A stretch of 64,000 nucleotides of DNA from Candidatus Dichloromethanomonas elyunquensis (GCA_001515265.1 LNDB01000007.1:62001-126000); one strand, 5' to 3'; shown: positions 50,554 to 60,333, counted from the first letter of the stretch. The notes: a model not told the origin generated them from the sequence alone. Numbers and translations are program-made.

Positions 50554-50581
50554 CCCGGCCTCCTTCCTGTCCGTCTAAAAA

Positions 50582-50597
50582 TGTTCCACGTGGAACA
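50582..50597. promoter_or_regulatory. parS centromere site
   Basis: A perfect 16-base palindrome TGTTCCACGTGGAACA, identical to the Bacillus parS consensus, lies two bases past the parB stop codon. It loads ParB and nucleates SMC recruitment near the origin. Confidence 0.97.
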
Positions 50598-50599
50598 TT

Positions 50600-51445
50600 T
50601 CAAATTTCTACTTTCCATGTTTCCAAAAGACGGCTTAGTTCATCTTTGGAATAATAATCAATCTCGATTCTGCCTTTATCTTCACTCCCTTTGACGCTTA
50701 CCTTTGTCTGAAAGACCGCCCTGAGTCGTTCTTCGACATCCTGAAGTGAATTATACTTCGCCTTCTTAGCTTTGACTTTTTGTTGCCTATTTTCCTCTTT
50801 ATGCTGGAGAAACAGTTCGACATCTCTAACAGATAAGGATTCTGCGGCTATTTTTTCTGCCAATTCAATCTGTTTTTCCCTATTGTCAACAGTCAGTAAA
50901 ACTTTGGCATGTCCAAGAGAAATACGTTCCTTCCGCAAAAGTTCTAATATTTCTGAGGGTAACTGGATAATGCGAAGTAAATTTGCTACCGTAGGTCTGC
51001 CTTTTCCAACCCGTTTCGCAACTTGCTCTTGCGTAAGTCCGTATTCGTTCATTAAGCGGGCATAAGCTAACCCTTCTTCAACGGGAGAAAGATCATCGCG
51101 CTGAATATTTTCAATCAGTGCCTTTTCGGTCATTTCCTGTTCGGTACAGTCGCGAACAATGCAGCTGATCCGGTCTAATCCGGCAAGCTGTGAAGCACGA
51201 TATCTTCTTTCGCCAGCAATAATATAATATTTGCTCCCATCCGGTTTTACCAAGATGGGCTGCAGTAATCCATGTTCCTTAATAGATTCTGCGAGCTCTG
51301 CCAATTTATCTTGATCAAAATCCCTTCTCGGCTGATCAGGATTAGGAAATATATCCGCAAGCATAATTTCTTTAATTTCGCTGCTCTCAGTTTCTCTTTC
51401 GGTAATCAGGGCACCGAGTCCTCTTCCCAACCCCTTCTTAGACAC
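50600..51445 (-). CDS. parB: Chromosome-partitioning protein ParB (Spo0J)
   Basis: The 281-residue CTPase and DNA-binding clamp starts SKKGLGRGLGALI, followed by the ParB/Srx domain (IFPNPDQPRRDFDQ, GERRYRAS). The helix-turn-helix is EYGLTQEQVAKRVGKGRPTV and the C-terminal dimer domain ends GRIEIDYYSKDELSRLLE. The GTG start overlaps the parA stop by eight bases (GTGTCTAA), so translation is coupled. Confidence 0.96.
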   Translation of the reverse strand: MSKKGLGRGLGALITERETESSEIKEIMLADIFPNPDQPRRDFDQDKLAELAESIKEHGLLQPILVKPDGSKYYIIAGERRYRASQLAGLDRISCIVRDCTEQEMTEKALIENIQRDDLSPVEEGLAYARLMNEYGLTQEQVAKRVGKGRPTVANLLRIIQLPSEILELLRKERISLGHAKVLLTVDNREKQIELAEKIAAESLSVRDVELFLQHKEENRQQKVKAKKAKYNSLQDVEERLRAVFQTKVSVKGSEDKGRIEIDYYSKDELSRLLETWKVEI

Positions 51446-52199
51446 GTTCCAAAACCTCCTCGGCTAAATCCCGATATACTTCTGCACCACGGGATTTGCT
51501 GTCATAAATGCTGATAGGCTGCCCATGGCTCGGCGCTTCGCTGAGCCGGACATTTCTCGGAATAATGGTCTTAAATACCTTATCGTGGAAATAATTCTTG
51601 ACCTCGTCTACTACCTGAATCGAAAGATTTGTTCTGGCATCGAACATAGTCAGTAAAACTCCAATAATCTGAATATCTCTATTGATTGATTTCTTGACTT
51701 TTTCCAACGTGTTAACAAGCAGACTTAAACCTTCTAAAGCATAATACTCGCATTGAATCGGGATTAATACGTCTGTAGCTGCACAGAGAGCATTGAGCGT
51801 AAGAAGTCCCAGAGAAGGGGGGCAATCAATTAGAATAAAGTCATATTCTTTTTTAACTTCTCTAAGGGCCCCCGCCAATTTCCCTTCACGGTACATTTGA
51901 GAAACCAGCTCAATTTCAGCACCGGCAAGTTCAATTCTGGCAGGAGCAACTTTTAGATCTTTTAATTCAGTTTCAACAATGATGTTTCGGATATCTTCTT
52001 CATTAATAACGACATCATAGATACACCGGGTAAGACGATGCTTGAGAATCCCACTGCCGCTGGTAGCATTCCCTTGAGGATCCAGATCAATAAGGAGAAC
52101 CTTCTTTCCTTTTTCGACTAAGCTCGAAGAAAGGTTAACGGCCGTTGTCGTCTTAGCAACCCCTCCTTTTTGATTTGCGATGGCAATAATCCTGGCCAT
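51438..52199 (-). CDS. parA: Chromosome-partitioning ATPase ParA (Soj)
   Basis: The 253-residue protein has the deviant Walker A KGGVAKTTTAVNLS, the A' motif LLIDLDPQGNAT and Walker B FILIDCPPSLG. It acts with ParB in origin segregation and on DnaA. I use the ATG at 52199 (MARIIAIANQKGG); an ATG two codons upstream at 52205 sits closer to AGGAGG and cannot be excluded. Confidence 0.96.
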   Translation of the reverse strand: MARIIAIANQKGGVAKTTTAVNLSSSLVEKGKKVLLIDLDPQGNATSGSGILKHRLTRCIYDVVINEEDIRNIIVETELKDLKVAPARIELAGAEIELVSQMYREGKLAGALREVKKEYDFILIDCPPSLGLLTLNALCAATDVLIPIQCEYYALEGLSLLVNTLEKVKKSINRDIQIIGVLLTMFDARTNLSIQVVDEVKNYFHDKVFKTIIPRNVRLSEAPSHGQPISIYDSKSRGAEVYRDLAEEVLERV

Positions 52200-52307
52200 A
52201 CTCATTTCTCCTCCTGTTATGATCCACCAATTTTTTAATCTTCATTATACTATCAAATCAAAAAAAAAAGCTAATGTAGTATAAATATAACATAAAAAAG
52301 GTAAAAC

Positions 52308-52338
52308 AAAAATCAAAAAGCGTCTGACAACAACGCCT
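52308..52338 (-). terminator. Probable terminator after rsmG
   Basis: On the minus strand AGGCGT/ACGCTT (one G-U) with a nine-base loop is followed by TTTGATTTTTG, between rsmG and parA. Confidence 0.55.
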
Positions 52339-52378
52339 TCTCAATACAATCAGAAGTTTGCCGAAGCAGAGCGATTCT

Positions 52379-53149
52379 CTACAACGGATTCTTTTTAGGC
52401 TTCCCAGCAGGACGGGGGTATTTATCACCCGTCCTGCCACTCTTTTTCACAATAACCAAAGAACGATGGTCCGCCCCTTTTGCCAAGCGGTATTTTTCAA
52501 GATGATCAAGGCTGCAGTTCAACAACCTGAATGCCTGCTCCGCAGAGGAGATTTCTTTTTCCGGGTCAAGTCCTTTTGCGGCCAAGAGACGCCCCCCGAT
52601 TTGAAGCAAAGGAATGGCGTACTCTAATAATACAGGCAGTTCTGCTACAGCGCGAGCGGCAATCAGGTCGAAGCTCTCGCGATATAATGGATTTCTGCCA
52701 ATATCTTCGGCTCTGGCGTGGCAAGCATAGATTTGTGATAATCCAAGCTCATCAATGACGATATCGAGAAAGGTTATTCTTTTTGCCAAAGCATCAATTA
52801 AATAAACTTCTGTTTCCGGCAGAAGTATTTTAATGGGAATCCCGGGAAACCCAGCCCCTGTCCCAAGGTCTCCAATCCGCAAACTTACCTGAGGATATTC
52901 TTTAGAATATTCATTTTGAATCCATTGCACAAATATCATAGAATCTAAAAAATGTTTTACCATAATTCCGGCGGGATCAGTAATGGCCGTAAGATTAACC
53001 CTCTGATTCCATTCCAGCAAAAGATGCGTATAGTGTAAAAACTTCGAGAGATGCTCATCGGTCAGCATTATTCCAAATGTTTCTAACGCTGTTTCTTTTA
53101 ATAAACATATTTGCCTGCTGATCTCATGTTCAAGAATACTTTCAGCCAT
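52379..53149 (-). CDS. rsmG: 16S rRNA (guanine527-N7)-methyltransferase
   Basis: The 256-residue methyltransferase has the SAM-binding motif GDLGTGAGFPGIPI, then LIDALAKRITFLD and IAARAVAELPVLLEYA. RsmG methylates G527 of 16S rRNA. Its start overlaps the end of mnmG by eight bases. The C-terminal tail (GDKYPRPAGKPKKNPL) is the usual short RsmG end. Confidence 0.95.
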   Translation of the reverse strand: MAESILEHEISRQICLLKETALETFGIMLTDEHLSKFLHYTHLLLEWNQRVNLTAITDPAGIMVKHFLDSMIFVQWIQNEYSKEYPQVSLRIGDLGTGAGFPGIPIKILLPETEVYLIDALAKRITFLDIVIDELGLSQIYACHARAEDIGRNPLYRESFDLIAARAVAELPVLLEYAIPLLQIGGRLLAAKGLDPEKEISSAEQAFRLLNCSLDHLEKYRLAKGADHRSLVIVKKSGRTGDKYPRPAGKPKKNPL

Positions 53150-55052
53150 CTGAGGTGCTACTCCTTTTTCGTTGCTCTAGATAGATTAATAACACTGAAA
53201 TATCCGCAGGATTTACCCCGCTGATGCGTGATGCTTGCCCGACATTATCCGGTTTTACTTCACTTAACCTTTGTCGTGCTTCATTCGACAGCCCCCGTAT
53301 TTGAGAAAAATCAATACCTGCCGGAATTGCCTTTTCTTCGAAACGAATAAAACGTTTAACTTCTTCTTGTTGTTTTTCAATGTATCCTTGAAATTTTAAT
53401 TGGATTGCGGCTTCTTCCAAGACAGTATCATCATATTGCCGTAATTCAGGCAAAAAAGAGAACATACGTTCTGTGGTAATTTCCGGTCTTTTGATCAATT
53501 CTTCGGCTTTTAGTCCGCTTTTTAAGGGGGGTGAACCTATTCCAATAAGAAGCCCCTGAATATCCTCATTCATCGGAGAAAAGGTTGCGCCTTTCAACAC
53601 CTGGAAAATTTTTTCAAGATCTCTGCGTTTTTTCTGGAAAATCCTCCACCGGTCTTCCTGAACCAATCCGATATTCCTGCCCTTTTCCGTAAGACGGAGA
53701 TCGGCATTATCCTGTCTTAAGAGTAAACGGTATTCCGCCCTTGAAGTCAGTAAACGATACGGTTCCCGAATCTCTTTATTGACCAAATCATCGATCAAAA
53801 CGCCCAAATAGCTTTCAGACCGCTTCAATACGAAAGGTTCTGAACCTCGGGCATTTAGGGCAGCATTTATCCCTGCAAGTAAGCCTTGCCCAGCCGCTTC
53901 CTCATAACCCGAAGTACCGTTTAACTGTCCTGCAGTAAAAAGACCGGGCCAGTCTTTCACTTCCAGCGTTAAGGAAAGCTGATATGGTTTAATATAATCA
54001 TATTCAATAGCATAACCCGGGCGTAGAATCCTGACATTTTCTAATCCAGGTATACTCCGGAAAAACATAATTTGGATTTCTTCGGGCAAACTGGTCGAAA
54101 GACCTGCAGCATACAATTCCTCACTATCATACCCTTCCGGCTCAAGAAAAATCTGATGCGCTCCTCTTTGGGCGAAGCGAACAACTTTATCTTCAATGGA
54201 AGGGCAATATCTGGGACCAATCCCTTCTACCACCCCTGTATAGAGAGGGGCGCGATGGAGGTTCCCCGAGATAATATCATGCGTTTCAGAAGTCGTATAT
54301 CCCAGCCAACAGGGTAATTGTTTTTGGGGATCAGTGCCCCAAAAAATACTCTCTGTCGGCATAAAAGAAAACCTCCGTGCTATGCTGTCTCCAGGCTGAA
54401 CTACAAATTTAGAAAAATCAACGGAACTTTTTTGAATCCTGGGAGGGGTTCCTGTTTTAAACCGGCCGAGTTCAATTCCTAATTCTTTTATATGCTGGGA
54501 AAGGGATAATGAAGGTATATCTCCACCCGGGCCGCCTTCATACAATGCTTCTCCAATAATAATTTTACTTCTTAAATAGGTACCGCCGGTTAATATAATA
54601 CTTGAGGCCTCAAATCTTGCTCCTGTTCTGGTAATAACCCCGCAAATACGGTGATTGACAACATAAAGTCTTTCAACGAGCGCTTGAATCAGTGTCAAAT
54701 TCGGTTGGTTGAACAATATTTCCAACATCTTTCTGTGATAGGCTTTTTTATCGGACTGAATACGCAGAGCATGAACAGCAGGCCCTTTCCCTGTATTTAA
54801 AAGCCGGGCCTGCAGGGAAGTTTGATCAGCCGTGATTCCCATTTGCCCTCCAAGCGCATCGATTTCCCGGACAAGATGTCCTTTGGCTGGACCCCCAACG
54901 GACGGATTACAAGGCATATTCGCAACCCGGTCGATGTTAATGGTCATCAGCAAAGTTTGACAACCCATGCGCGCTGAGGCAAGAGCAGCCTCACAACCCG
55001 CATGTCCTGCCCCGACAATAATTACATCATATTTTCCCGCAAAGTATTCCAC
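53142..55052 (-). CDS. mnmG: tRNA uridine-5-carboxymethylaminomethyl modification enzyme MnmG
   Basis: The 636-residue FAD protein has the dinucleotide-binding motif VGAGHAGCEAALASAR, PCNPSVGGPAKGHLVREID and the C-terminal domain typical of GidA. Together with MnmE it modifies the wobble uridine of several tRNAs. The frame extends to a TTG at 55070, overlapping mnmE. The GTG at 55052 has AGTAGG six bases upstream and gives the usual short N-terminus, so I prefer it. Confidence 0.95.
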   Translation of the reverse strand: MEYFAGKYDVIIVGAGHAGCEAALASARMGCQTLLMTINIDRVANMPCNPSVGGPAKGHLVREIDALGGQMGITADQTSLQARLLNTGKGPAVHALRIQSDKKAYHRKMLEILFNQPNLTLIQALVERLYVVNHRICGVITRTGARFEASSIILTGGTYLRSKIIIGEALYEGGPGGDIPSLSLSQHIKELGIELGRFKTGTPPRIQKSSVDFSKFVVQPGDSIARRFSFMPTESIFWGTDPQKQLPCWLGYTTSETHDIISGNLHRAPLYTGVVEGIGPRYCPSIEDKVVRFAQRGAHQIFLEPEGYDSEELYAAGLSTSLPEEIQIMFFRSIPGLENVRILRPGYAIEYDYIKPYQLSLTLEVKDWPGLFTAGQLNGTSGYEEAAGQGLLAGINAALNARGSEPFVLKRSESYLGVLIDDLVNKEIREPYRLLTSRAEYRLLLRQDNADLRLTEKGRNIGLVQEDRWRIFQKKRRDLEKIFQVLKGATFSPMNEDIQGLLIGIGSPPLKSGLKAEELIKRPEITTERMFSFLPELRQYDDTVLEEAAIQLKFQGYIEKQQEEVKRFIRFEEKAIPAGIDFSQIRGLSNEARQRLSEVKPDNVGQASRISGVNPADISVLLIYLEQRKRSSTSDG

Positions 55053-55059
55053 AGCCAGC

Positions 55060-56439
55060 CTACTTTCCAATACAAAATCGATTAAAAATATTGCTCAACA
55101 AATCTTCTTGCACATTATGTCCGGTAATGGCAGAGACCTCCTCTAATGCCATGCGAACATCAATGGAAACAAGATCAAAGGGAACATTGGCATAAACAGC
55201 CTCAATGGCTTTTTCCAAGGAATGAATACAATTTTCTAGTGCGCTAATTTGACGAATATTAGAAAGCAGGGGTTGTTGAGAGACTGATGCTTCTCCTTCC
55301 AACACTCTGCAAAGAATTTCTTCTTCAAGTTCGGCAAAACCTATCCTTTTTTGAACGGAAAAGGGAAGGACAAAAACATCCGGCGGAAAGAAAGTATCGC
55401 TAATGTCATAAGGAGAAGTCAAGTCAATTTTATTGATTAAAACAATGGTTTTGTCAGGATAATCTTCCAGGATAAGTTTTTCTTCTTTAGTCAAGTCTTG
55501 AGAATGCAGTGCTGATGCATCCAGCAGTAACAGAATTATATCGGCAAAATTTAAGGCTTTCCAGGCCCTTTCGATCCCGATTTTTTCTACAGGATCTTGA
55601 CTTTCTCTTAGACCAGCGGTGTCAATTAAGTGAAGCAAAACTTCCCCGATTTTTACATATTCATGAATTTCGTCCCTTGTCGTACCCGGGATATTTGTAA
55701 CGATTGCTCTTTCTTCCTTAAGTAAGGCATTGAGCAGACTGGATTTACCAACATTTGGTTTTCCCGCTATTACAGTAGACAAGCCTTCACGGATAATCTT
55801 ACCGGTCTTGCTTCCTTTAAAAATATCCACGGCCTTATCTTTAGCCTTAACTAATTTATCATATAAATCTGCCAGAGCAAGATCGTCAATTTCATCCTCA
55901 GGAAAATCAATGGTTGCCTCAATATAAGCGAGTATATCCAAAATATTGCTACGTACGTCAATGATCTGTGAAGAAAGACCTCCGCCTAATTGAAGCAGTG
56001 CCAGGTCTGCTGAGAGGTCAGTTTTTGCTGTTATAAGATCTACAACGGCCTCAGCCTGAATTAAATCTATTTTGCCATGCAGAAAAGCACGCTTCGTAAA
56101 TTCGCCGGGCTCTGCCAAGCGGGCCCCATGACGAAGACAAGCTTCCATGATCCTCCGAACGGAAGTCATCCCTCCATGACAATATATTTCATAAACATCT
56201 TCTCCGGTAAAAGAGTAAGGCCCTTTCATTCTTCCCACAAGAACTTGATCCAGTTTTGTTTCATCATCATAAAACGACCCTAAATGAAGTGTGAAACTAT
56301 GATTAGCTTGCCATCTCTCCTGGTTTGCAGGTCTAAAACAGCGTTCCACTATTTTTTTTGAGAGTCCGCCACTAAGACGAACAATGTGTATTGCTCCCTC
56401 TCCGGGAGAGGTTGCCAGAGCAACAATGGTATTATCCAT
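55060..56439 (-). CDS. mnmE: tRNA modification GTPase MnmE
   Basis: The 459-residue protein has an N-terminal folate-binding domain starting MDNTIVALATSPGEGAIHIV. The inserted G domain has AGKPNVGKSSLLN, DTAGLRES and NKIDL, and the C-terminus ends FCIGK with the catalytic cysteine. It partners MnmG, encoded next. The ATG at 56439 has CAGGAG nine bases upstream. Confidence 0.97.
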   Translation of the reverse strand: MDNTIVALATSPGEGAIHIVRLSGGLSKKIVERCFRPANQERWQANHSFTLHLGSFYDDETKLDQVLVGRMKGPYSFTGEDVYEIYCHGGMTSVRRIMEACLRHGARLAEPGEFTKRAFLHGKIDLIQAEAVVDLITAKTDLSADLALLQLGGGLSSQIIDVRSNILDILAYIEATIDFPEDEIDDLALADLYDKLVKAKDKAVDIFKGSKTGKIIREGLSTVIAGKPNVGKSSLLNALLKEERAIVTNIPGTTRDEIHEYVKIGEVLLHLIDTAGLRESQDPVEKIGIERAWKALNFADIILLLLDASALHSQDLTKEEKLILEDYPDKTIVLINKIDLTSPYDISDTFFPPDVFVLPFSVQKRIGFAELEEEILCRVLEGEASVSQQPLLSNIRQISALENCIHSLEKAIEAVYANVPFDLVSIDVRMALEEVSAITGHNVQEDLLSNIFNRFCIGK

Positions 56440-56466
56440 TTTTATTCACTCCTGTAAACCGTAAAC

Positions 56467-56495
56467 ACCATACGAAACACGCGAAAAAAATACAA
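56467..56495 (-). promoter_or_regulatory. Possible promoter of mnmE-mnmG-rsmG
   Basis: On the minus strand TTGTAT and TATGGT are 17 bases apart, about 28 bases before the mnmE start. Confidence 0.4.
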
Positions 56496-56503
56496 CACAG
56501 TAT

Positions 56504-56526
56504 AAAAAAAAGGGTTGCCCCCTTTT
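56504..56526 (-). terminator. Terminator after jag
   Basis: On the minus strand AAAAGGG/CCCTTTT with a five-base loop is followed by TTTTATA. It closes the rpmH-rnpA-yidD-yidC-jag operon. Confidence 0.75.
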
Positions 56527-56527
56527 C

Positions 56528-57169
56528 TTAAGAAACATCTTTATTGTGGCGCTTTAAAGAAATAACTACGCGACGGTGAGGTTCCTCACCTTCACTAAAA
56601 GTAGAAATTCTCCATTCATTCTGCAATGCCGTGTGAATAATTCTTCGTTCCTGAGGACTCATCGGTTCTAGTATAATCCTATTGCCAGTCTTCTTCACTT
56701 TATCAGCAAGTCTTTTTGCTAGTTTAACCAATGTTTCTTCCCGTCTTTTCCGATACCCTTCAACATCGATAATAATTCTTGTCTTATCGGATATCATTTT
56801 AGACACGGCAAGATTGGTTAAAAACTGTATAGATTCGAGCGTATCTCCTCTTCTGCCTATTAATATGCCCAAATCTGTTCCGGTAATATTGATCGTGACG
56901 TGTTCTGCCCGGCGAAATACCTCAAAATCTGCAGTTACACTCATTGCTCTAGTTAAGTTTGTCAAGAATTCGCAAGCCAAAGAACCGGGATCATCCTGAT
57001 AAGAAACCTTCACCTTGGCTAATCTGCTGCCAAACAGGCCAAATAATCCTTTCTTTCCAGGTTCATCCAATACCTCGATCGAAACCTGATCCCTTTTTAC
57101 ACCAAGTTCGTTTAAACAGGCTTCAATAGCTTCTTCCAATGTCCGAGCAGTTTTTTCAGCTACCTTCAT
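56528..57169 (-). CDS. jag: KH/R3H RNA-binding protein Jag (KhpB)
   Basis: The 213-residue protein has an N-terminal Jag_N domain (EKTARTLEEAIEACLNELG), a KH domain with GRRGDTLESIQFLTNL and a C-terminal R3H domain with PMSPQERRIIHTALQN. It is an RNA-binding partner of KhpA and lies next to yidC (spoIIIJ), as in most Firmicutes. Confidence 0.95.
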   Translation of the reverse strand: MKVAEKTARTLEEAIEACLNELGVKRDQVSIEVLDEPGKKGLFGLFGSRLAKVKVSYQDDPGSLACEFLTNLTRAMSVTADFEVFRRAEHVTINITGTDLGILIGRRGDTLESIQFLTNLAVSKMISDKTRIIIDVEGYRKRREETLVKLAKRLADKVKKTGNRIILEPMSPQERRIIHTALQNEWRISTFSEGEEPHRRVVISLKRHNKDVS

Positions 57170-57194
57170 TATGATACCCCTCCAGTGACAGATA

Positions 57195-57905
57195 TTATAC
57201 TGCCGCCTTTTCCTTATCAGCTTTTAACTTTCTATTAATATAAATTGTCTGCAGGACTGACATGACATTCATCGTTACAATATAGAATCCCAAGCCTGAA
57301 GGTAGGGTAACAACAATATATGCTAAAAAAAACGGCATAAACATCACCATAAACTTTTGTGTTTGTTCTGTACTGCTGGGCGCAGAACCTGAGCTTGGAT
57401 TTGTGGGAGTGGATACTTTCGTCATTAAGTAAGTGGTAACGGCTGCGAAAATAGGCAATATAAGATGATAAGAGAGTGTAAGTCCATATGCCTTCATAAT
57501 ATTAAAACCTAAAAACCAAACAGAAGGTTCACTGCCTTGAAGTCCCAATGTTTGAGGAAATTGATACAGCATTCGGTAAAAAGCCCACAGTATAGGGAGT
57601 TGAATAACAACTGGCAGACATCCGGTATAAGGATTTACTTGCTCTTTGTTATATAATTCCATTATCTTCTGGTTGAGTTTTTGCTTATCATGACTATATT
57701 GTTTCTGGAGTTCTTTCATTTTAGGCTGTAATTCACTCATCTTCCTCATAGATATCATTTGTTTCCAGGTTAAAGGGTATAAAAGAATCTTAATAATAAT
57801 GGTGAATAAGATAATCGCTACACCATAATAGGGTAAACCAATCATAGAAGAAAAAGAAAATAACCACTCGAGAAAAAAAGTCATTCCCTGAACGACTGTG
57901 TTCAC
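57195..57905 (-). CDS. yidC: Membrane protein insertase YidC (SpoIIIJ/Oxa1 type)
   Basis: The 236-residue protein has five core helices of the Oxa1 fold and starts at a GTG preceded by AAGGAGG. The conserved cytosolic hairpin lies between helices 1 and 2 (RKMSELQPKMKELQKQYSHD). The N-terminus lacks a lipobox, so it is a short clostridial form. It inserts proteins alone or with SecYEG; in spore formers one copy serves sporulation. Confidence 0.95.
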   Translation of the reverse strand: MNTVVQGMTFFLEWLFSFSSMIGLPYYGVAIILFTIIIKILLYPLTWKQMISMRKMSELQPKMKELQKQYSHDKQKLNQKIMELYNKEQVNPYTGCLPVVIQLPILWAFYRMLYQFPQTLGLQGSEPSVWFLGFNIMKAYGLTLSYHLILPIFAAVTTYLMTKVSTPTNPSSGSAPSSTEQTQKFMVMFMPFFLAYIVVTLPSGLGFYIVTMNVMSVLQTIYINRKLKADKEKAAV

Positions 57906-57916
57906 AAAAACCCTCC

Positions 57917-58144
57917 TTAAACAGGATCATACCCACCGGGATGGTAAGGGTGACACTTAGAAACTCTGACAATGGCTTTACCGGTCCCTCTAAGTATTCC
58001 ATATTTCTTTATCGCCTCTGCGGCATATTCTGAACATGTTGGATAAAATCTACAACTGCGCGGCTTCAGAGGAGAAATAAACCGCTGGTAGAATACGATC
58101 AATCCAATTAAAATTTTTTGGATAACATCAAGTATTTTTACCAT
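57917..58144 (-). CDS. yidD: Membrane protein insertion efficiency factor YidD
   Basis: The 75-residue protein has the family core [20 protein letters not shown] followed by [12 protein letters not shown] and the C-terminal [12 protein letters not shown]. It assists YidC. Its start overlaps the end of rnpA by 17 bases. Confidence 0.95.
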   Translation of the reverse strand: MVKILDVIQKILIGLIVFYQRFISPLKPRSCRFYPTCSEYAAEAIKKYGILRGTGKAIVRVSKCHPYHPGGYDPV

Positions 58145-58472
58145 TGAAGATTCCCGCTTTTCTCCAAATATAAAGGACGGACTTTTCTACTTCCTCCATA
58201 GATGCGTTATTAATAGCCATACGTGCGATAAAAATCATTTGGCAATTGCCTTGAATTTTATTCAAATGTAAACGGACGACTTCACGCAATAATCTTTTTG
58301 CGCGATTTCGTTTTACAGCATTCCCGACTTTCTTGGAAGCGATAAACCCAAATTTTGAGGGAGATAAGTGGAAAATATAAATTACGACATGCTTAGATGT
58401 ATAACTTTTTCCATGAGAAAATACAGTCTGGAAACTAACCTTATTTTGCATTCTGTAAACTCTTTGGAGCAT
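58128..58472 (-). CDS. rnpA: Ribonuclease P protein component
   Basis: The 114-residue basic protein has [20 protein letters not shown] followed by LLREVVR, the RNR signature of the RNase P protein. It helps the catalytic RNA process tRNA 5' ends. The ATG at 58472 has AAGGAGG just upstream. It follows rpmH in the classical order. Confidence 0.96.
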   Translation of the reverse strand: MLQRVYRMQNKVSFQTVFSHGKSYTSKHVVIYIFHLSPSKFGFIASKKVGNAVKRNRAKRLLREVVRLHLNKIQGNCQMIFIARMAINNASMEEVEKSVLYIWRKAGIFNGKNT

Positions 58473-58525
58473 AATGCCCTCCTTAACCTTAAGGGCAGTA
58501 CAAAAAAGGCCACACTTACGCGGCC

Positions 58526-58660
58526 CTAGACAGCTACCTTCTTACGACCTTTCAAACGCCGACGTCTTAGAACATTTCTACCTCCGGTAGTTCTCATCCT
58601 TTCTAAGAATCCATGAACTCTTTTATGACGACGGGATTTTGGTTGATATGTCCTCTTCAA
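58526..58660 (-). CDS. rpmH: 50S ribosomal protein L34
   Basis: The 44-residue protein reads [18 protein letters not shown] and then [20 protein letters not shown], the standard L34. The start is TTG at 58660 with AAGGGGGTG six bases upstream; an ATG at 58708 is rejected as an extension. It is the first gene leftward from the origin. Confidence 0.96.
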   Translation of the reverse strand: MKRTYQPKSRRHKRVHGFLERMRTTGGRNVLRRRRLKGRKKVAV

Positions 58661-58721
58661 TACAAACACCCCCTTAAAGTTTCGATAATAAAAGAAAAAT
58701 TTTAACAACAGACTACAGAAA

Positions 58722-58751
58722 ATTATACTCTAAATATTTTTACCGTGTCAA
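58722..58751 (-). promoter_or_regulatory. Promoter of the rpmH operon
   Basis: On the minus strand a consensus TTGACA and TATAAT are 18 bases apart, about 60 bases upstream of the rpmH TTG. Confidence 0.75.
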
Positions 58752-58849
58752 GAAATTCGAAGATTCTCTTCCTGAGGAAAAGTAGCAAAGAAGGCTGTGG
58801 ATAAGGCCTGAATAGTCTATCGCCCTACGTTAAACCCCTTAATTTATTG

Positions 58850-58878
58850 TTGATAACCATTGGAAAACTTGTTATGAT
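58850..58878 (+). promoter_or_regulatory. Promoter of dnaA, overlapping a DnaA-box-like site
   Basis: TTGATA (58850-58855) and TATGAT (58873-58878) are 17 bases apart. The -35 lies inside the near-match DnaA box at 58848-58856, consistent with autoregulation by DnaA. Confidence 0.65.
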
Positions 58879-58995
58879 AGGTTTGCAATTCAGTGAATTA
58901 TTATTCCTCTTTTGCGGTACACGGATAATTTTCCTGATAATGCATATCGTTATCCCCAATGATTCGTGATTTGTACAACAGGAGGTTTTCTTCCA

Positions 58996-60333
58996 ATGTC
59001 TCCTAATACCATCTATTTAAATGCATTTTGGGAAAATATCTTGGAGAAACTCAAAAATGAATTATCGAAACCCAGTTTTGAAACCTGGCTGTCTTCTACA
59101 AAATTAGTGGACTTTACGAATAATAAACTTACAATTAGCGTAGCCAATGAATTCGCTAAGGATTGGTTAGAAAGCCGGTATTCAGCTTTGATTAAATCTA
59201 CGGTTCAAAATTACCTTAATGCTCCGGTTACCTTGCGTTTCGTTGCTGAACAGGATCAAACTTCAGAAATACCTGCAGAAGTACATGGAATGAATTTTGG
59301 GACTCTGTCACACTCTTTTAACCCAAAATATACCTTTGATACTTTTGTCATCGGTAATGGAAATAGGTTTGCTCATGCTGCTGCATTAGCCGTTGCAGAA
59401 TCACCGGCAAAATCATATAATCCCTTATTTTTATACGGAGGAAGCGGACTAGGAAAAACACATTTGATGCATGCCATCAGTCATGTTATTTCGAAAAATT
59501 ACTCTTTAATGAAAATACTTTACGTAACAGGGGAGCAATTTACCAATGAAATGATTGACTCCATTCGTTATGAACGGCAAGTTGAGTTTAGAAATACCTA
59601 TCGAAAAATTGATGTCCTATTGATAGATGATATTCAATTTCTAGCAGGCAAAGAAGGTACCCAGGAAGAATTTTTCCACACTTTTAATACCCTTTACGAA
59701 GCGAACAAGCAAATAATTATCTCTTCAGACCGTCCACCTAAAGAAATACCTACTCTGGAAGAAAGACTGCGTTCCAGGTTTGAGTGGGGACTTACAACTG
59801 ATATTAATCCTCCTGACTACGAAACCCGGATTGCTATCCTCAGAAAAAAAGCACAGTTGGAAAATATTATTGTTCCAGACGATATTATTATTTTCATTGC
59901 TTCGGAGATCCAATCCAATATTCGTGAACTCGAAGGTGCTCTGAGTAAGATTACAGCGTATTGTATGCTGACAAACCAGCCGATTACCGTAAGTTTGGCC
60001 GAAGATATTTTAAAAGATATGATGCCGCAAAAAAATCAGAAAACAGTTTTGCCAGAAATGATTCAGAAAGTAGTTGCGGATCATTATAAAATGTCTGTTC
60101 AAGAATTTAAGCAAAAGAAAAGAACCAGAATAGTCGCTTTTCCACGACAAGTTGCGATGTACCTTTGCAGAGAATTAACAGACTTATCTTTGCCCCAAAT
60201 CGGTGAAAAATTCGGGGGCCGTGACCATACTACCGTAATCCATGCTTGTGATAAAATCAGTGGCCTTAAAAAACGTGACCCCCTAGTGGAAAAAAGCATT
60301 AATGATATTATCGCCAAAATAAAAACAAACTAA
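58996..60333 (+). CDS. dnaA: Chromosomal replication initiator protein DnaA
   Basis: The 445-residue AAA+ protein has an N-terminal helicase-interaction domain (FWENILEKLKNELSKPSFET). Walker A is GGSGLGKTH at about residues 148-156 and Walker B is VLLIDDIQFL. The C-terminal box-binding helix-turn-helix has GGRDHTTVIHACDKI. The ATG at 58996 has AGGAGGT about nine bases upstream; the in-frame codons back to 58966 lie before that site. Confidence 0.98.
   Translation: MSPNTIYLNAFWENILEKLKNELSKPSFETWLSSTKLVDFTNNKLTISVANEFAKDWLESRYSALIKSTVQNYLNAPVTLRFVAEQDQTSEIPAEVHGMNFGTLSHSFNPKYTFDTFVIGNGNRFAHAAALAVAESPAKSYNPLFLYGGSGLGKTHLMHAISHVISKNYSLMKILYVTGEQFTNEMIDSIRYERQVEFRNTYRKIDVLLIDDIQFLAGKEGTQEEFFHTFNTLYEANKQIIISSDRPPKEIPTLEERLRSRFEWGLTTDINPPDYETRIAILRKKAQLENIIVPDDIIIFIASEIQSNIRELEGALSKITAYCMLTNQPITVSLAEDILKDMMPQKNQKTVLPEMIQKVVADHYKMSVQEFKQKKRTRIVAFPRQVAMYLCRELTDLSLPQIGEKFGGRDHTTVIHACDKISGLKKRDPLVEKSINDIIAKIKTN

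Larger units (their letters stand above)
58709..58995. other. oriC, incA/B-like part between rpmH and dnaA
   Basis: This AT-rich gap holds a perfect DnaA box (TGTGGATAA, 58796-58804) and near matches at 58848-58856 (TGTTGATAA) and 58950-58958 (TTATCCCCA). The divergent promoters of rpmH and dnaA also lie here. In Bacillus-type bipartite origins the DnaA-box clusters flank dnaA. Confidence 0.85.
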